From an uncultured Pelagibacteraceae bacterium (GTDB lineage Bacteria; Pseudomonadota; Alphaproteobacteria; Pelagibacterales; Pelagibacteraceae): a stretch of 62,349 nt of DNA. Position 1 is the first letter of the stretch. The number at the start of each line of letters is the position of its first letter. Below are positions 55,866-62,349 of this stretch, piece by piece. The notes beneath the pieces are model-generated. The model had not been told where the DNA came from. It saw only the letters and a list, made by a program, of their open reading frames with translations, and ran no database searches. The stretch lies in NCBI GenBank assembly GCA_902561015.1, contig CACENB010000004.1, positions 1-62,349 on the forward strand, read 5' to 3'. The position numbers and the translations under genes were made by a program.

Positions 55866-57151
55866 TGAAAAAACAATATTTTATAAATGCAAATATAGTT
55901 GACCCTCATAATTCTATTAATGAAGTTGGTGGTTTAATTATTGGAGAAGATGGTAAAATTGAGGCTGTAGGAAAGAAAGTAAATACAAATAATCTTCCAA
56001 CTCGCGAAAAACCAATGGATTTAAAGGGGAAACACCTTTTTCCAGGATTAGTTGATATGAGAGTTTTTGTTGGTGAACCTGGTTTTGAGTATAAAGAAAA
56101 CTTTAGAACACTTAGTGATGCAGCCCTTTCAGGGGGAGTAACCTCAGTGGTCACCATGCCTAACACTAATCCAATTATTGATAACGTATCGATAGTTGAT
56201 TTTTTAAAAAGAAGAGGAAGAGATAAATCTAAAATTAATGTTTTTCCATGTGCCTCACTAACAAAAAATATTGAGGGTACTAACATGACCGAATTTGGCC
56301 TCTTACAAAAAAAAGGTATTATTGCATTTACAGATGGAATTAAGACAATCCAAAATCCAAGATTAATGTCAAGAATTATGAATTCTGCAAAAGATCTTGG
56401 CTGTTTAATAATGCAACATGCTGAGGATTATGAGCTTGCCAAAAATGGAATGATAAATTCTGGTATAGTAGCAACAAAATTAGGTTTATCAGGTATACCA
56501 GAAATTGCTGAAAGAGTTTTAATTGAAAGAGATTTAACTTTGTTAGAAAAAGTTAAATGTAGATATCATATTTCACAACTTTCATCACAAAAATCAGTTG
56601 AGGTGCTTAAGCATAGAAAAGAAATTGTTAAATTTTCTTCAGGTGTATCAGTCAATAATCTTTCGTTAAATGAGAATGACATTGGTGACTTTAGAACTTT
56701 TTTAAAACTCTCACCACCTTTAAGAAGAGAGGAAGACAGATTAGCTCTAATTCAAGGATTAAAAAGTGAATTGATAGATGTAATCGTATCTGATCACAAA
56801 CCTGAAGATGAAGAGTCAAAAAGACTTACTTTTGCACAAGCAGCCACAGGTGCCTCTGGAATTGAAACCCTATTATCATTAAGTTTAGAGCTATATCATA
56901 ATGGGTCGCTTAAATTAGAAACTATAATTAAAGCTATGACTTCTAACCCAGCAAAAATTCTTAAAATTGATAAAGGCAACCTGTCAATTGGTAATGATGC
57001 TGATTTTTGTATTGTTGACTTAGATAAACCCTGGATTGTAAAAAAAGAAAAACTAATATCAAAATCAAAAAATACATCAATAGAAGATAAAAAACTCCAA
57101 GGTAAAGTTACAAATACATTTGTAAAAGGAAAAGAATTATTTAAGTTGTAA
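55865..57151 (+). CDS. pyrC: Dihydroorotase-like protein lacking the HxH metal motif (PyrC'/PyrX type)
   Basis: 428 residues from the ATG at 55865, of the class-I dihydroorotase/amidohydrolase family (PGLVDMRVFVGEPG at 60-73, VVTMPNTNPIID, IMQHAEDYEL, VSDHKPEDEESKR). The HxH metal-binding pair expected in D-x-H-x-H is replaced by Arg66 and Phe68. Such proteins form non-catalytic complexes with PyrB in several proteobacteria, and I recall the same D-(M/A)-R-V-F-V-G-E-P-G text in other alphaproteobacteria. It is therefore probably a structural partner for PyrB, and a true dihydroorotase is expected elsewhere. It has a 1-base gap to plsY. Confidence 0.85.
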   Translation: MKKQYFINANIVDPHNSINEVGGLIIGEDGKIEAVGKKVNTNNLPTREKPMDLKGKHLFPGLVDMRVFVGEPGFEYKENFRTLSDAALSGGVTSVVTMPNTNPIIDNVSIVDFLKRRGRDKSKINVFPCASLTKNIEGTNMTEFGLLQKKGIIAFTDGIKTIQNPRLMSRIMNSAKDLGCLIMQHAEDYELAKNGMINSGIVATKLGLSGIPEIAERVLIERDLTLLEKVKCRYHISQLSSQKSVEVLKHRKEIVKFSSGVSVNNLSLNENDIGDFRTFLKLSPPLRREEDRLALIQGLKSELIDVIVSDHKPEDEESKRLTFAQAATGASGIETLLSLSLELYHNGSLKLETIIKAMTSNPAKILKIDKGNLSIGNDADFCIVDLDKPWIVKKEKLISKSKNTSIEDKKLQGKVTNTFVKGKELFKL

Positions 57152-57152
57152 T

Positions 57153-57731
57153 ATGGAAATTTTTATAATTGGTATTATTTCTTACCTAATGGGATCAATT
57201 CCATTTGGTTTAATATTAACAAAAATTTTTTTAAAAAAAGATATTAGAGAAATAGGTTCTGGAAATATAGGTGCCACAAATGCTCTAAGAACAGGAAATA
57301 AAATCATTGGTTATATAACTTTAATTTTTGATATTCTTAAAGCTATCCTTCCAGTTATTTATGTTAAAATTTATTTCCCAGAATTAGTATATGTATCTTC
57401 ACTTTGTGCTTTCTTGGGTCATGTTTTTCCTGTCTGGTTAAAATTTAAGGGTGGTAAGGGTGTTGCGACTTATTTAGGAATTCTATTCGCATTAAATATT
57501 TATTTGAGTTTAATCTTTATAATTTCTTGGCTTATTACATTTAGTCTTTCTAGATATTCATCGTTAGCTTCATTAGTTGCATCAATTTTTATTCCGATAT
57601 ATTTGTTATTTTCATTACAATTTAATCAAGTGATTTTTTTTACTATTATGTTTATTTTGATATTTTTTACTCACAGAGAAAATATTAAAAGATTGAAAAA
57701 TAAAGAGGAAACAAAGACAAAAATTTATTAA
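57153..57731 (+). CDS. plsY: Acyl-phosphate glycerol-3-phosphate acyltransferase PlsY
   Basis: 192 residues with five membrane helices. YLMGSIPFGLILTK at the N-terminus, IGSGNIGATNALRTG (glycerol-3-phosphate loop), KFKGGKGVATYLGI and the C-terminal FTHRENIKRL are the family motifs. It uses the acyl-phosphate made by PlsX (12265) to start phospholipid synthesis. In many alphaproteobacteria dprA lies between plsY and topA; here a 36-base spacer separates them and dprA is absent. Confidence 0.95.
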   Translation: MEIFIIGIISYLMGSIPFGLILTKIFLKKDIREIGSGNIGATNALRTGNKIIGYITLIFDILKAILPVIYVKIYFPELVYVSSLCAFLGHVFPVWLKFKGGKGVATYLGILFALNIYLSLIFIISWLITFSLSRYSSLASLVASIFIPIYLLFSLQFNQVIFFTIMFILIFFTHRENIKRLKNKEETKTKIY

Positions 57732-57767
57732 TTTGACTATCTAACTCATTTGAGTAGTTTGTAGTTA

Positions 57768-60344
57768 ATGAACTTGGTGATTGTAGAAAGTCCTGCTAAA
57801 GCAAAAACCATAAATAAATATTTAGGTGACGATTATAAAGTTTTAGCAAGTTATGGACACATAAGAGATTTACCCTCAAAAAATGGTTCAGTTGATCCTG
57901 ATCATGACTTTAAAATGGAGTGGGAAGTAGACAGTTTTTCAAAAAAATATCTAAAAGAAATTACTGATGCGGCGAAAGACTCCTCTAAAATTATCCTTGC
58001 TACTGACCCTGATCGTGAGGGTGAAGCAATAGCATGGCATGTAAAAGAGTATTTAAATGAAAAAAAACTTTTAAAAGATAAGGAAATTGAAAGAGTTGTC
58101 TTTAACGAAATTACAAAAAAAGCTGTGTTACATGGTATTGATAATCCAAGACAAATTGAACCTTTGTTAGTAGATGCTTATATGGCTAGACGAGCTTTAG
58201 ACTACTTAGTTGGTTTTAACATTTCACCTATTCTTTGGACTAAATTACCAGGCTCAAAGTCTGCTGGGAGAGTTCAGTCTGTAGCATTAAAGTTAATAAC
58301 TGAGAGAGAGCATGAAATTGAGTCATTCAATCCAGAAGAATTCTGGACACTAAGTGTTAAATTTGATGATAAAAATAACCAAATTATAACTGCTAGTATA
58401 AGTCAACTAGAAAACAACAAAATAGAAAAATTTTCTTTTAAAAATAAAGAGGAAATCAATAAGGCAATATCAATTATTAATAAAAAAAAATTTAGTATCA
58501 CTGATATTTCAAGTAAAATTATAAATCGAAATCCCTCAGGGCCTTTCACAACATCCACACTACAACAAACAGCCTCAAGCAGATTAGGTTTTGGTGCATC
58601 AAGAACAATGCAAATTGCACAAAAACTATATCAAGGGATAGAAATTGAAGGAGAAACTATAGGTTTAATTACTTACATGAGAACTGATGGAACAAATTTG
58701 TCAAAAGATGCAGTCTCAGCTTTTAGAGACTATATTAAAAAAGAAATTGGTAATGAATATTTACCTGAGAGCTCTTTAAACTATTCGGGAAAAAAAGCTA
58801 AAAATGCACAAGAGGCTCATGAAGCAATTAGACCTACAGATATAATTAGAACTCCACAAAGTGTTAAAAAGTATTTAAGCACCGATCAAAATAAATTGTA
58901 CGACTTAATTTGGAGTCGAGCTTTGTCCTCTCAAATGTCATCTGCAAAATTTGACAGAAATACAATTACTGTAACTTCTGATAATAATGATACAGTTTGT
59001 AAAGCTAGTGGCTCTGTTCTCAAATTTGACGGATTTTTAAAAATCTATAACAACCAAAATAAAGATGATGATGAGAATATATTACCAGCTATGACAAAGG
59101 GTTCAGTAAATATTGAGTCTTTAATAGATGAACAGCATTTTACACAACCCCCACCAAGATACTCTGAAGCAAGTTTAGTTAAAAAACTTGAAGAACTTGG
59201 AATAGGTAGACCATCAACGTATGCGAGCATTATCTCTACTATAGCTAACAGAGGATATGCAGAAATACTAAATAAACGATTTTTTCCAACAGATAGAGGA
59301 AAATTAATTTCTGCTTTCTTAGAAAAATTGTTCTCTAGATATGTAGATTATAATTTTACTGCAGGATTAGAAGATCAATTAGATGAGATTACCTCTGGTA
59401 AAGAAAGTTGGATTAAAGTTTTAGAATTATTTTGGAAAGACTTTAATAACAATGTTTCTGAGGTAAAAGAAAAAAGAACTAGAGAGGTTTTAGATTTACT
59501 TAATGATAGTTTGGGTGAACTCATTTTTGATAAGGATAATGAGGGAAATATAGTCAGAAAATGCCAATTATGTAGCAACGGCACACTCAGTTTAAAAAAT
59601 AGTTTTAGAGGAGGAGCTTTTATAGGATGTTCAAATTATCCTGATTGTAAATTTACAAGGCCGTTATCTAAAGCAAAAGCTGCAGCTCAAGCTCAACTAG
59701 CTGAACCAAAATTTATTGGAAAACATGAAAATGGTAATGATATATATTTGAAAAATGGAAGATTTGGGCCCTATCTTCAATATGAAAAAATTTTAAGTGA
59801 ACAAGAAATAGAAGAAAGTGCAAAAAAAAAGAAAAAGAAAAAGAAATCTAAAACTGAAGTTAACGAACTATTAAAAAATGTATCAATTCCCAAAGGTTTA
59901 GATTTAAAAGATATTGATTTAGAAAAAGCTCAATTTTTATGTTCACTACCAAAATCTTTAGGTTTCAATCCAGAGAATCAAAAAGAAATAACATTGAACA
60001 CTGGAAGATTTGGTCCCTATCTAAAATGTGAAAATAAGTCAGCAAGAATTGAAAATATAGAAGAAATTTTTTCTATTGGTTTAAACAGAGCAATAACTTT
60101 AATTGCTGAGGCTAAACCAGGCCGAATGTCTTCATCTATTATAAAAGACTTAGGCACACATCCTGAAGATGGTAAGCCTGTTAGAATTATGAAAGGACAA
60201 TATGGTCCATACATCAAATACAAGTCTTTAAACGCTACAATACCAGAAGAAAAAGATCCGAATGAATTAACAATGGAAGAGGCATTAATTTTAATTGAGA
60301 AAAGAAAAGAATACGATAAAAGTAAAAAAAAGAAAAAAAAATAG
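57768..60344 (+). CDS. topA: DNA topoisomerase I
   Basis: 858 residues. The TOPRIM start is NLVIVESPAKAKTINKYLG, DPDREGEAIAWHV is the acidic motif, and the active-site Tyr303 is in GLITYMRTDGTN. TGLEDQLDEITSG-like residues near 545 close the core. One zinc-finger (CQLCSNGTLSLKN, then GCSNYPDCKF) and several Gly-Arg-Phe-Gly-Pro-Tyr repeats (GRFGPYLQYE, GRFGPYLKCE, GQYGPYIKYK) make the C-terminus, which ends in a Lys-rich tail. It relaxes negative supercoils. A Lys-rich stretch near 690 contains long A runs in the DNA. Confidence 0.97.
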   Translation: MNLVIVESPAKAKTINKYLGDDYKVLASYGHIRDLPSKNGSVDPDHDFKMEWEVDSFSKKYLKEITDAAKDSSKIILATDPDREGEAIAWHVKEYLNEKKLLKDKEIERVVFNEITKKAVLHGIDNPRQIEPLLVDAYMARRALDYLVGFNISPILWTKLPGSKSAGRVQSVALKLITEREHEIESFNPEEFWTLSVKFDDKNNQIITASISQLENNKIEKFSFKNKEEINKAISIINKKKFSITDISSKIINRNPSGPFTTSTLQQTASSRLGFGASRTMQIAQKLYQGIEIEGETIGLITYMRTDGTNLSKDAVSAFRDYIKKEIGNEYLPESSLNYSGKKAKNAQEAHEAIRPTDIIRTPQSVKKYLSTDQNKLYDLIWSRALSSQMSSAKFDRNTITVTSDNNDTVCKASGSVLKFDGFLKIYNNQNKDDDENILPAMTKGSVNIESLIDEQHFTQPPPRYSEASLVKKLEELGIGRPSTYASIISTIANRGYAEILNKRFFPTDRGKLISAFLEKLFSRYVDYNFTAGLEDQLDEITSGKESWIKVLELFWKDFNNNVSEVKEKRTREVLDLLNDSLGELIFDKDNEGNIVRKCQLCSNGTLSLKNSFRGGAFIGCSNYPDCKFTRPLSKAKAAAQAQLAEPKFIGKHENGNDIYLKNGRFGPYLQYEKILSEQEIEESAKKKKKKKKSKTEVNELLKNVSIPKGLDLKDIDLEKAQFLCSLPKSLGFNPENQKEITLNTGRFGPYLKCENKSARIENIEEIFSIGLNRAITLIAEAKPGRMSSSIIKDLGTHPEDGKPVRIMKGQYGPYIKYKSLNATIPEEKDPNELTMEEALILIEKRKEYDKSKKKKKK

Positions 60345-60351
60345 GAAAATT

Positions 60352-60618
60352 ATGAAAAAAAAATTATTATTTAAATCTCTTTTTATTTTATTAATTTCAA
60401 CTTCTTTATTTGCAAATGAAACTGATTGTAATCAGTTTGACAAACTAAGTGCAAAATATATTGAATGTACCGCGAAGAAGCTAAAGACAAGCACAGGTCA
60501 AAAATTAAGTGAAGGTAAAAAAAAATTCGATAAATCGTCATTTGGAAATACATGGACTAAATTTAAGAATAGTAAAAATCATAAAGAATTTACGGAAAAA
60601 TTGAAGAATGACAATTAA
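60352..60618 (+). CDS. Small secreted protein of unknown function
   Basis: 88 residues from the ATG at 60352, preceded by AGGAAAATT; the frame stays open into topA but that part is not homologous to anything sensible. A signal peptide (Lys-rich start, hydrophobic core, cleavage after LFA near 21) leads to a 65-residue mature protein with two Cys (CNQF and IECT), rich in Lys, Thr and Asn. I do not recognise the family. It is 7 bases after topA and overlaps ridA by 11 bases. Confidence 0.6.
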   Translation: MKKKLLFKSLFILLISTSLFANETDCNQFDKLSAKYIECTAKKLKTSTGQKLSEGKKKFDKSSFGNTWTKFKNSKNHKEFTEKLKNDN

Positions 60619-61069
60619 TGATCGAATTGAAGAATTAAAAATTGAATTACCACAAGCTAAACCGCCTGTTGGATCTTATGTGGCTACCAAAATTATTGGT
60701 AATTTGTTATTTATATCAGGTCAAATATCTATTGATGAAAATGGTAAACTGATCAAAGGCAAGATAGGAAAAGATTTGTCAGCGGATGATGGTTATAACG
60801 CTGCAAAAAGATGTGGTTTGAGCATTGTTTCACAAGCAAAAGAGGCTTGTAACGGAGATTTATCCAAAATCAAATCGTGTATTAAACTTACAGGTTTCGT
60901 TAATTCAACAGATGATTTTACAGATCAACCTAAGGTAATTAATGGAGCCTCAGATTTAATAGCATCAATATTTGATAAAGCTGGAATGCATACACGAGCA
61001 GCTATTAGTGCAAATAGTTTGCCATTAGGTGTTTCGGTTGAGGTTGATGCAATATTTGAATTAAATTAA
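60608..61069 (+). CDS. RidA-family (YjgF/YER057c/UK114) protein
   Basis: 153 residues. The long-form RidA pattern has GSYVATKIIGNLLFISGQISIDENG at the N-terminus, then LIKGKIGKDLSADDGYNAAKRC and, near the end, the trimer-interface block RAAISANSLPLGVSVEVDAIFEL, where the usual Arg (R-x-x-x-x-x-x-L-P) is present. RidA proteins deaminate reactive imines from PLP enzymes. The exact subgroup is uncertain. It converges on the UDP-glucose dehydrogenase gene with one base between the ends. Confidence 0.85.
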   Translation: MTINDRIEELKIELPQAKPPVGSYVATKIIGNLLFISGQISIDENGKLIKGKIGKDLSADDGYNAAKRCGLSIVSQAKEACNGDLSKIKSCIKLTGFVNSTDDFTDQPKVINGASDLIASIFDKAGMHTRAAISANSLPLGVSVEVDAIFELN

Positions 61070-61070
61070 A

Positions 61071-62349
61071 TTACCTTCCGATACTGGTGTAATCTATTTT
61101 TAAATCTTTCATTTTATCTTGAGAATAAATATTTCTCATATCAAAAACTTTGAAATTCTTTTTTTTTACGAGTCTTTTAAAGTCTAAAAGCTTAAAAGCA
61201 TTCCACTCAGTGTGAATAATTACAAGATCACATTTGATGCAAGCTGAAGAAATATTACTGTAGAATTTAACATTCTTTAATTTATCAAATTCCTTTTTTT
61301 TTCCAGAAGGGTCATAATATCTAATTTTACTACCCTTCTTATTTAAATAATTAATCATTGGAATACTTGATGCTTCTCTCATATCATCAGTATTAGGTTT
61401 AAAAGTTACACCTAAAAATGTGATAATTTTATTCTTTAGCTTATTGTTCAAAATTTTATCAATTCTTTTTGTGAGAGTCATTTTTCTTTGATTGTTAGAT
61501 CTAACAACACTTTTTATAATGGAAAGATCAGTTTTATATTTATTAGCAACATCAATTAAAGCTCTTGTATCTTTAGGAAAGCATGAGCCTCCATATGCAG
61601 GTCCTGCTCTTAAAAATCTATCACCAATTCTTTGATCCAAACCCATACCAATAGAAATATCTTGGATGTTAACACCAATTTTTTCACATAAATTTGCTAA
61701 TTCGTTTATGTAGGAAATTTTTGTAGCTAAAAAAGCATTAGATGCATATTTTATCATTTCGGCACCTCTCCTTGAAGTTTTAAAATATCTACTAGATTTT
61801 TTTATTATGGGTAAATATAAAGATTTTAAAATTCTATTAGCTTTGTTGCTTTCAGTACCAATGACAACTCTATCAGGATAAATAAAATCTCTTATAGCTT
61901 CTCCCTCTCTTAAAAATTCAGGATTTGAAACTACATCTATCAGTTTTTTTTTCTTGAGTTTACTTAAAATCTTTTCAATTTTATCTCCAGTTGTAACAGG
62001 AACTGTGGATTTTGTTATGATGATTTTATATTTAGAAATGCCTTTTTTTAATTGTTTTGCTACAGCAAATACTTGTTTTAAGTCAGCTGAATTACTTTTT
62101 TTTTTAGTAGGAGTACCCACACAGATAAATATAATATCAGACTTTTTTACAGCTTCATTTAAATCTGAAGTAAAAAATAATCTTTTAGCTTTATGATTTC
62201 TTTTTAATATTTCTTCTAATCCAGGTTCATAAATTGGTACTTTTCCCTTATTTAGTGAATCAATTTTTTTTTTATCTTTATCAACACAATAAACAACATT
62301 TCCTACATCAGAAAAACAAACACCACTGACAAGTCCAACATAGCCAGTT
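61071..62349 (-). CDS. ugd: UDP-glucose 6-dehydrogenase, N-terminus cut off by the window edge
   Basis: The frame runs without a stop from 61071 to the right edge (about 425 residues visible), and the true start lies beyond the window. The visible N-terminus TGYVGLVSGVCFSDVG is the NAD-binding loop, followed by VPIYEPGLEEIL, ICVGTPTKKK, TKSTVPVTTGDKI and the catalytic Cys in GGSCFPKDT, with the C-terminal UDP-binding NTDDMREA and VIIHTEWNAFK blocks. It oxidises UDP-glucose to UDP-glucuronate for surface polysaccharides. Only the first 5-10 residues are missing. It suggests another surface-glycan gene group beyond the edge. Confidence 0.95.
   Translation of the reverse strand, partial: TGYVGLVSGVCFSDVGNVVYCVDKDKKKIDSLNKGKVPIYEPGLEEILKRNHKAKRLFFTSDLNEAVKKSDIIFICVGTPTKKKSNSADLKQVFAVAKQLKKGISKYKIIITKSTVPVTTGDKIEKILSKLKKKKLIDVVSNPEFLREGEAIRDFIYPDRVVIGTESNKANRILKSLYLPIIKKSSRYFKTSRRGAEMIKYASNAFLATKISYINELANLCEKIGVNIQDISIGMGLDQRIGDRFLRAGPAYGGSCFPKDTRALIDVANKYKTDLSIIKSVVRSNNQRKMTLTKRIDKILNNKLKNKIITFLGVTFKPNTDDMREASSIPMINYLNKKGSKIRYYDPSGKKKEFDKLKNVKFYSNISSACIKCDLVIIHTEWNAFKLLDFKRLVKKKNFKVFDMRNIYSQDKMKDLKIDYTSIGR

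Noticed and set aside
59815..59860. A-run in topA as a programmed frameshift site
   Set aside because: The frame is uninterrupted and the Lys-rich stretch is explained by base composition and the usual basic C-terminus.
62120..62349. Truncated or frameshifted ugd beginning at 62120
   Set aside because: The frame continues without a stop to the window edge with the intact NAD-binding N-terminus, so the gene is only cut by the window.
1..62349. CRISPR arrays, rRNA genes, insertion sequences with terminal repeats
   Set aside because: No regularly spaced repeats, no rRNA signature and no transposase genes were seen on either strand.

Overview
The window reads as a chromosome segment of an alphaproteobacterium of the SAR11 clade (Candidatus Pelagibacter and relatives). 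The reasons are a very AT-rich sequence, genes packed end to end with 1-4 base start/stop overlaps (TAATG, ATGA), convergent genes whose 3' ends overlap, few usable Shine-Dalgarno sites, typical alphaproteobacterial gene orders, a sarcosine oxidase operon and a proton-pumping pyrophosphatase. The species call is inference; no rRNA gene is present to anchor it.

Layout. 1-2126 is an accessory edge: the 3' end of a family-11 glycosyltransferase, a tyrosine recombinase, a small membrane protein, an unidentified structured RNA with its own terminator, and a one-domain O6-alkylguanine transferase whose ATG abuts that terminator. 2127-2593 is the longest gene-free stretch and contains a second foldable segment. 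2594-7826 is a minus-strand run rplM-rpsI-argC-lipoprotein-hom-AEC carrier-EamA carrier. 7918-11410 holds metY with a hydrolase, heme A synthase (minus) and chorismate mutase. 11411-13939 is rpmG, merR, ihfA, plsX, rpmF and a cytochrome bc1 chaperone, facing bamE. 14410-23899 is hppA, thiL, nusB, ribH, ribBX, ribE, ribD, nrdR, glyA, rpiB and an Asp/Asn hydroxylase homologue. 23991-32299 is hemB (plus), then recO, rnc, lepB, acpS, pdxJ, pyrE, rsh, folK, smpB and dapA. 32343-41047 has a lytic transglycosylase, a TPR glycosyltransferase-like protein, tRNA-Ser(GCU) and a surface-carbohydrate cassette. 41112-47778 is soxBDAG followed by a binding protein and a permease. 47775-54375 is a nuclease, a MATE exporter, trhO, an O-methyltransferase and gatBAC. 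54426-62349 is ruvX, pyrB, a pyrC-like gene, plsY, topA, a small secreted protein, a RidA protein and a 5'-truncated UDP-glucose dehydrogenase gene.

How it works together. Most genes are core housekeeping (riboflavin, pyrimidine, lysine/threonine/arginine, lipid and translation functions). The sox operon demethylates sarcosine to glycine and one-carbon units, which links to glyA. Several core proteins are reduced or altered: the RSH alarmone enzyme lacks the segment between TGS and ACT, the GTP cyclohydrolase half of RibBA lacks its zinc cysteines, the dihydroorotase-like protein lacks the HxH metal motif, NrdR has C-x-C in place of both C-x-x-C zinc knuckles, fabH is missing from its usual place, and the ABC transporter after sox has no adjacent ATPase.

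The most novel-looking signals are non-coding: the pseudoknotted RNA with terminator at about 1640-1847, and the alternative-pairing segment at 2241-2397.
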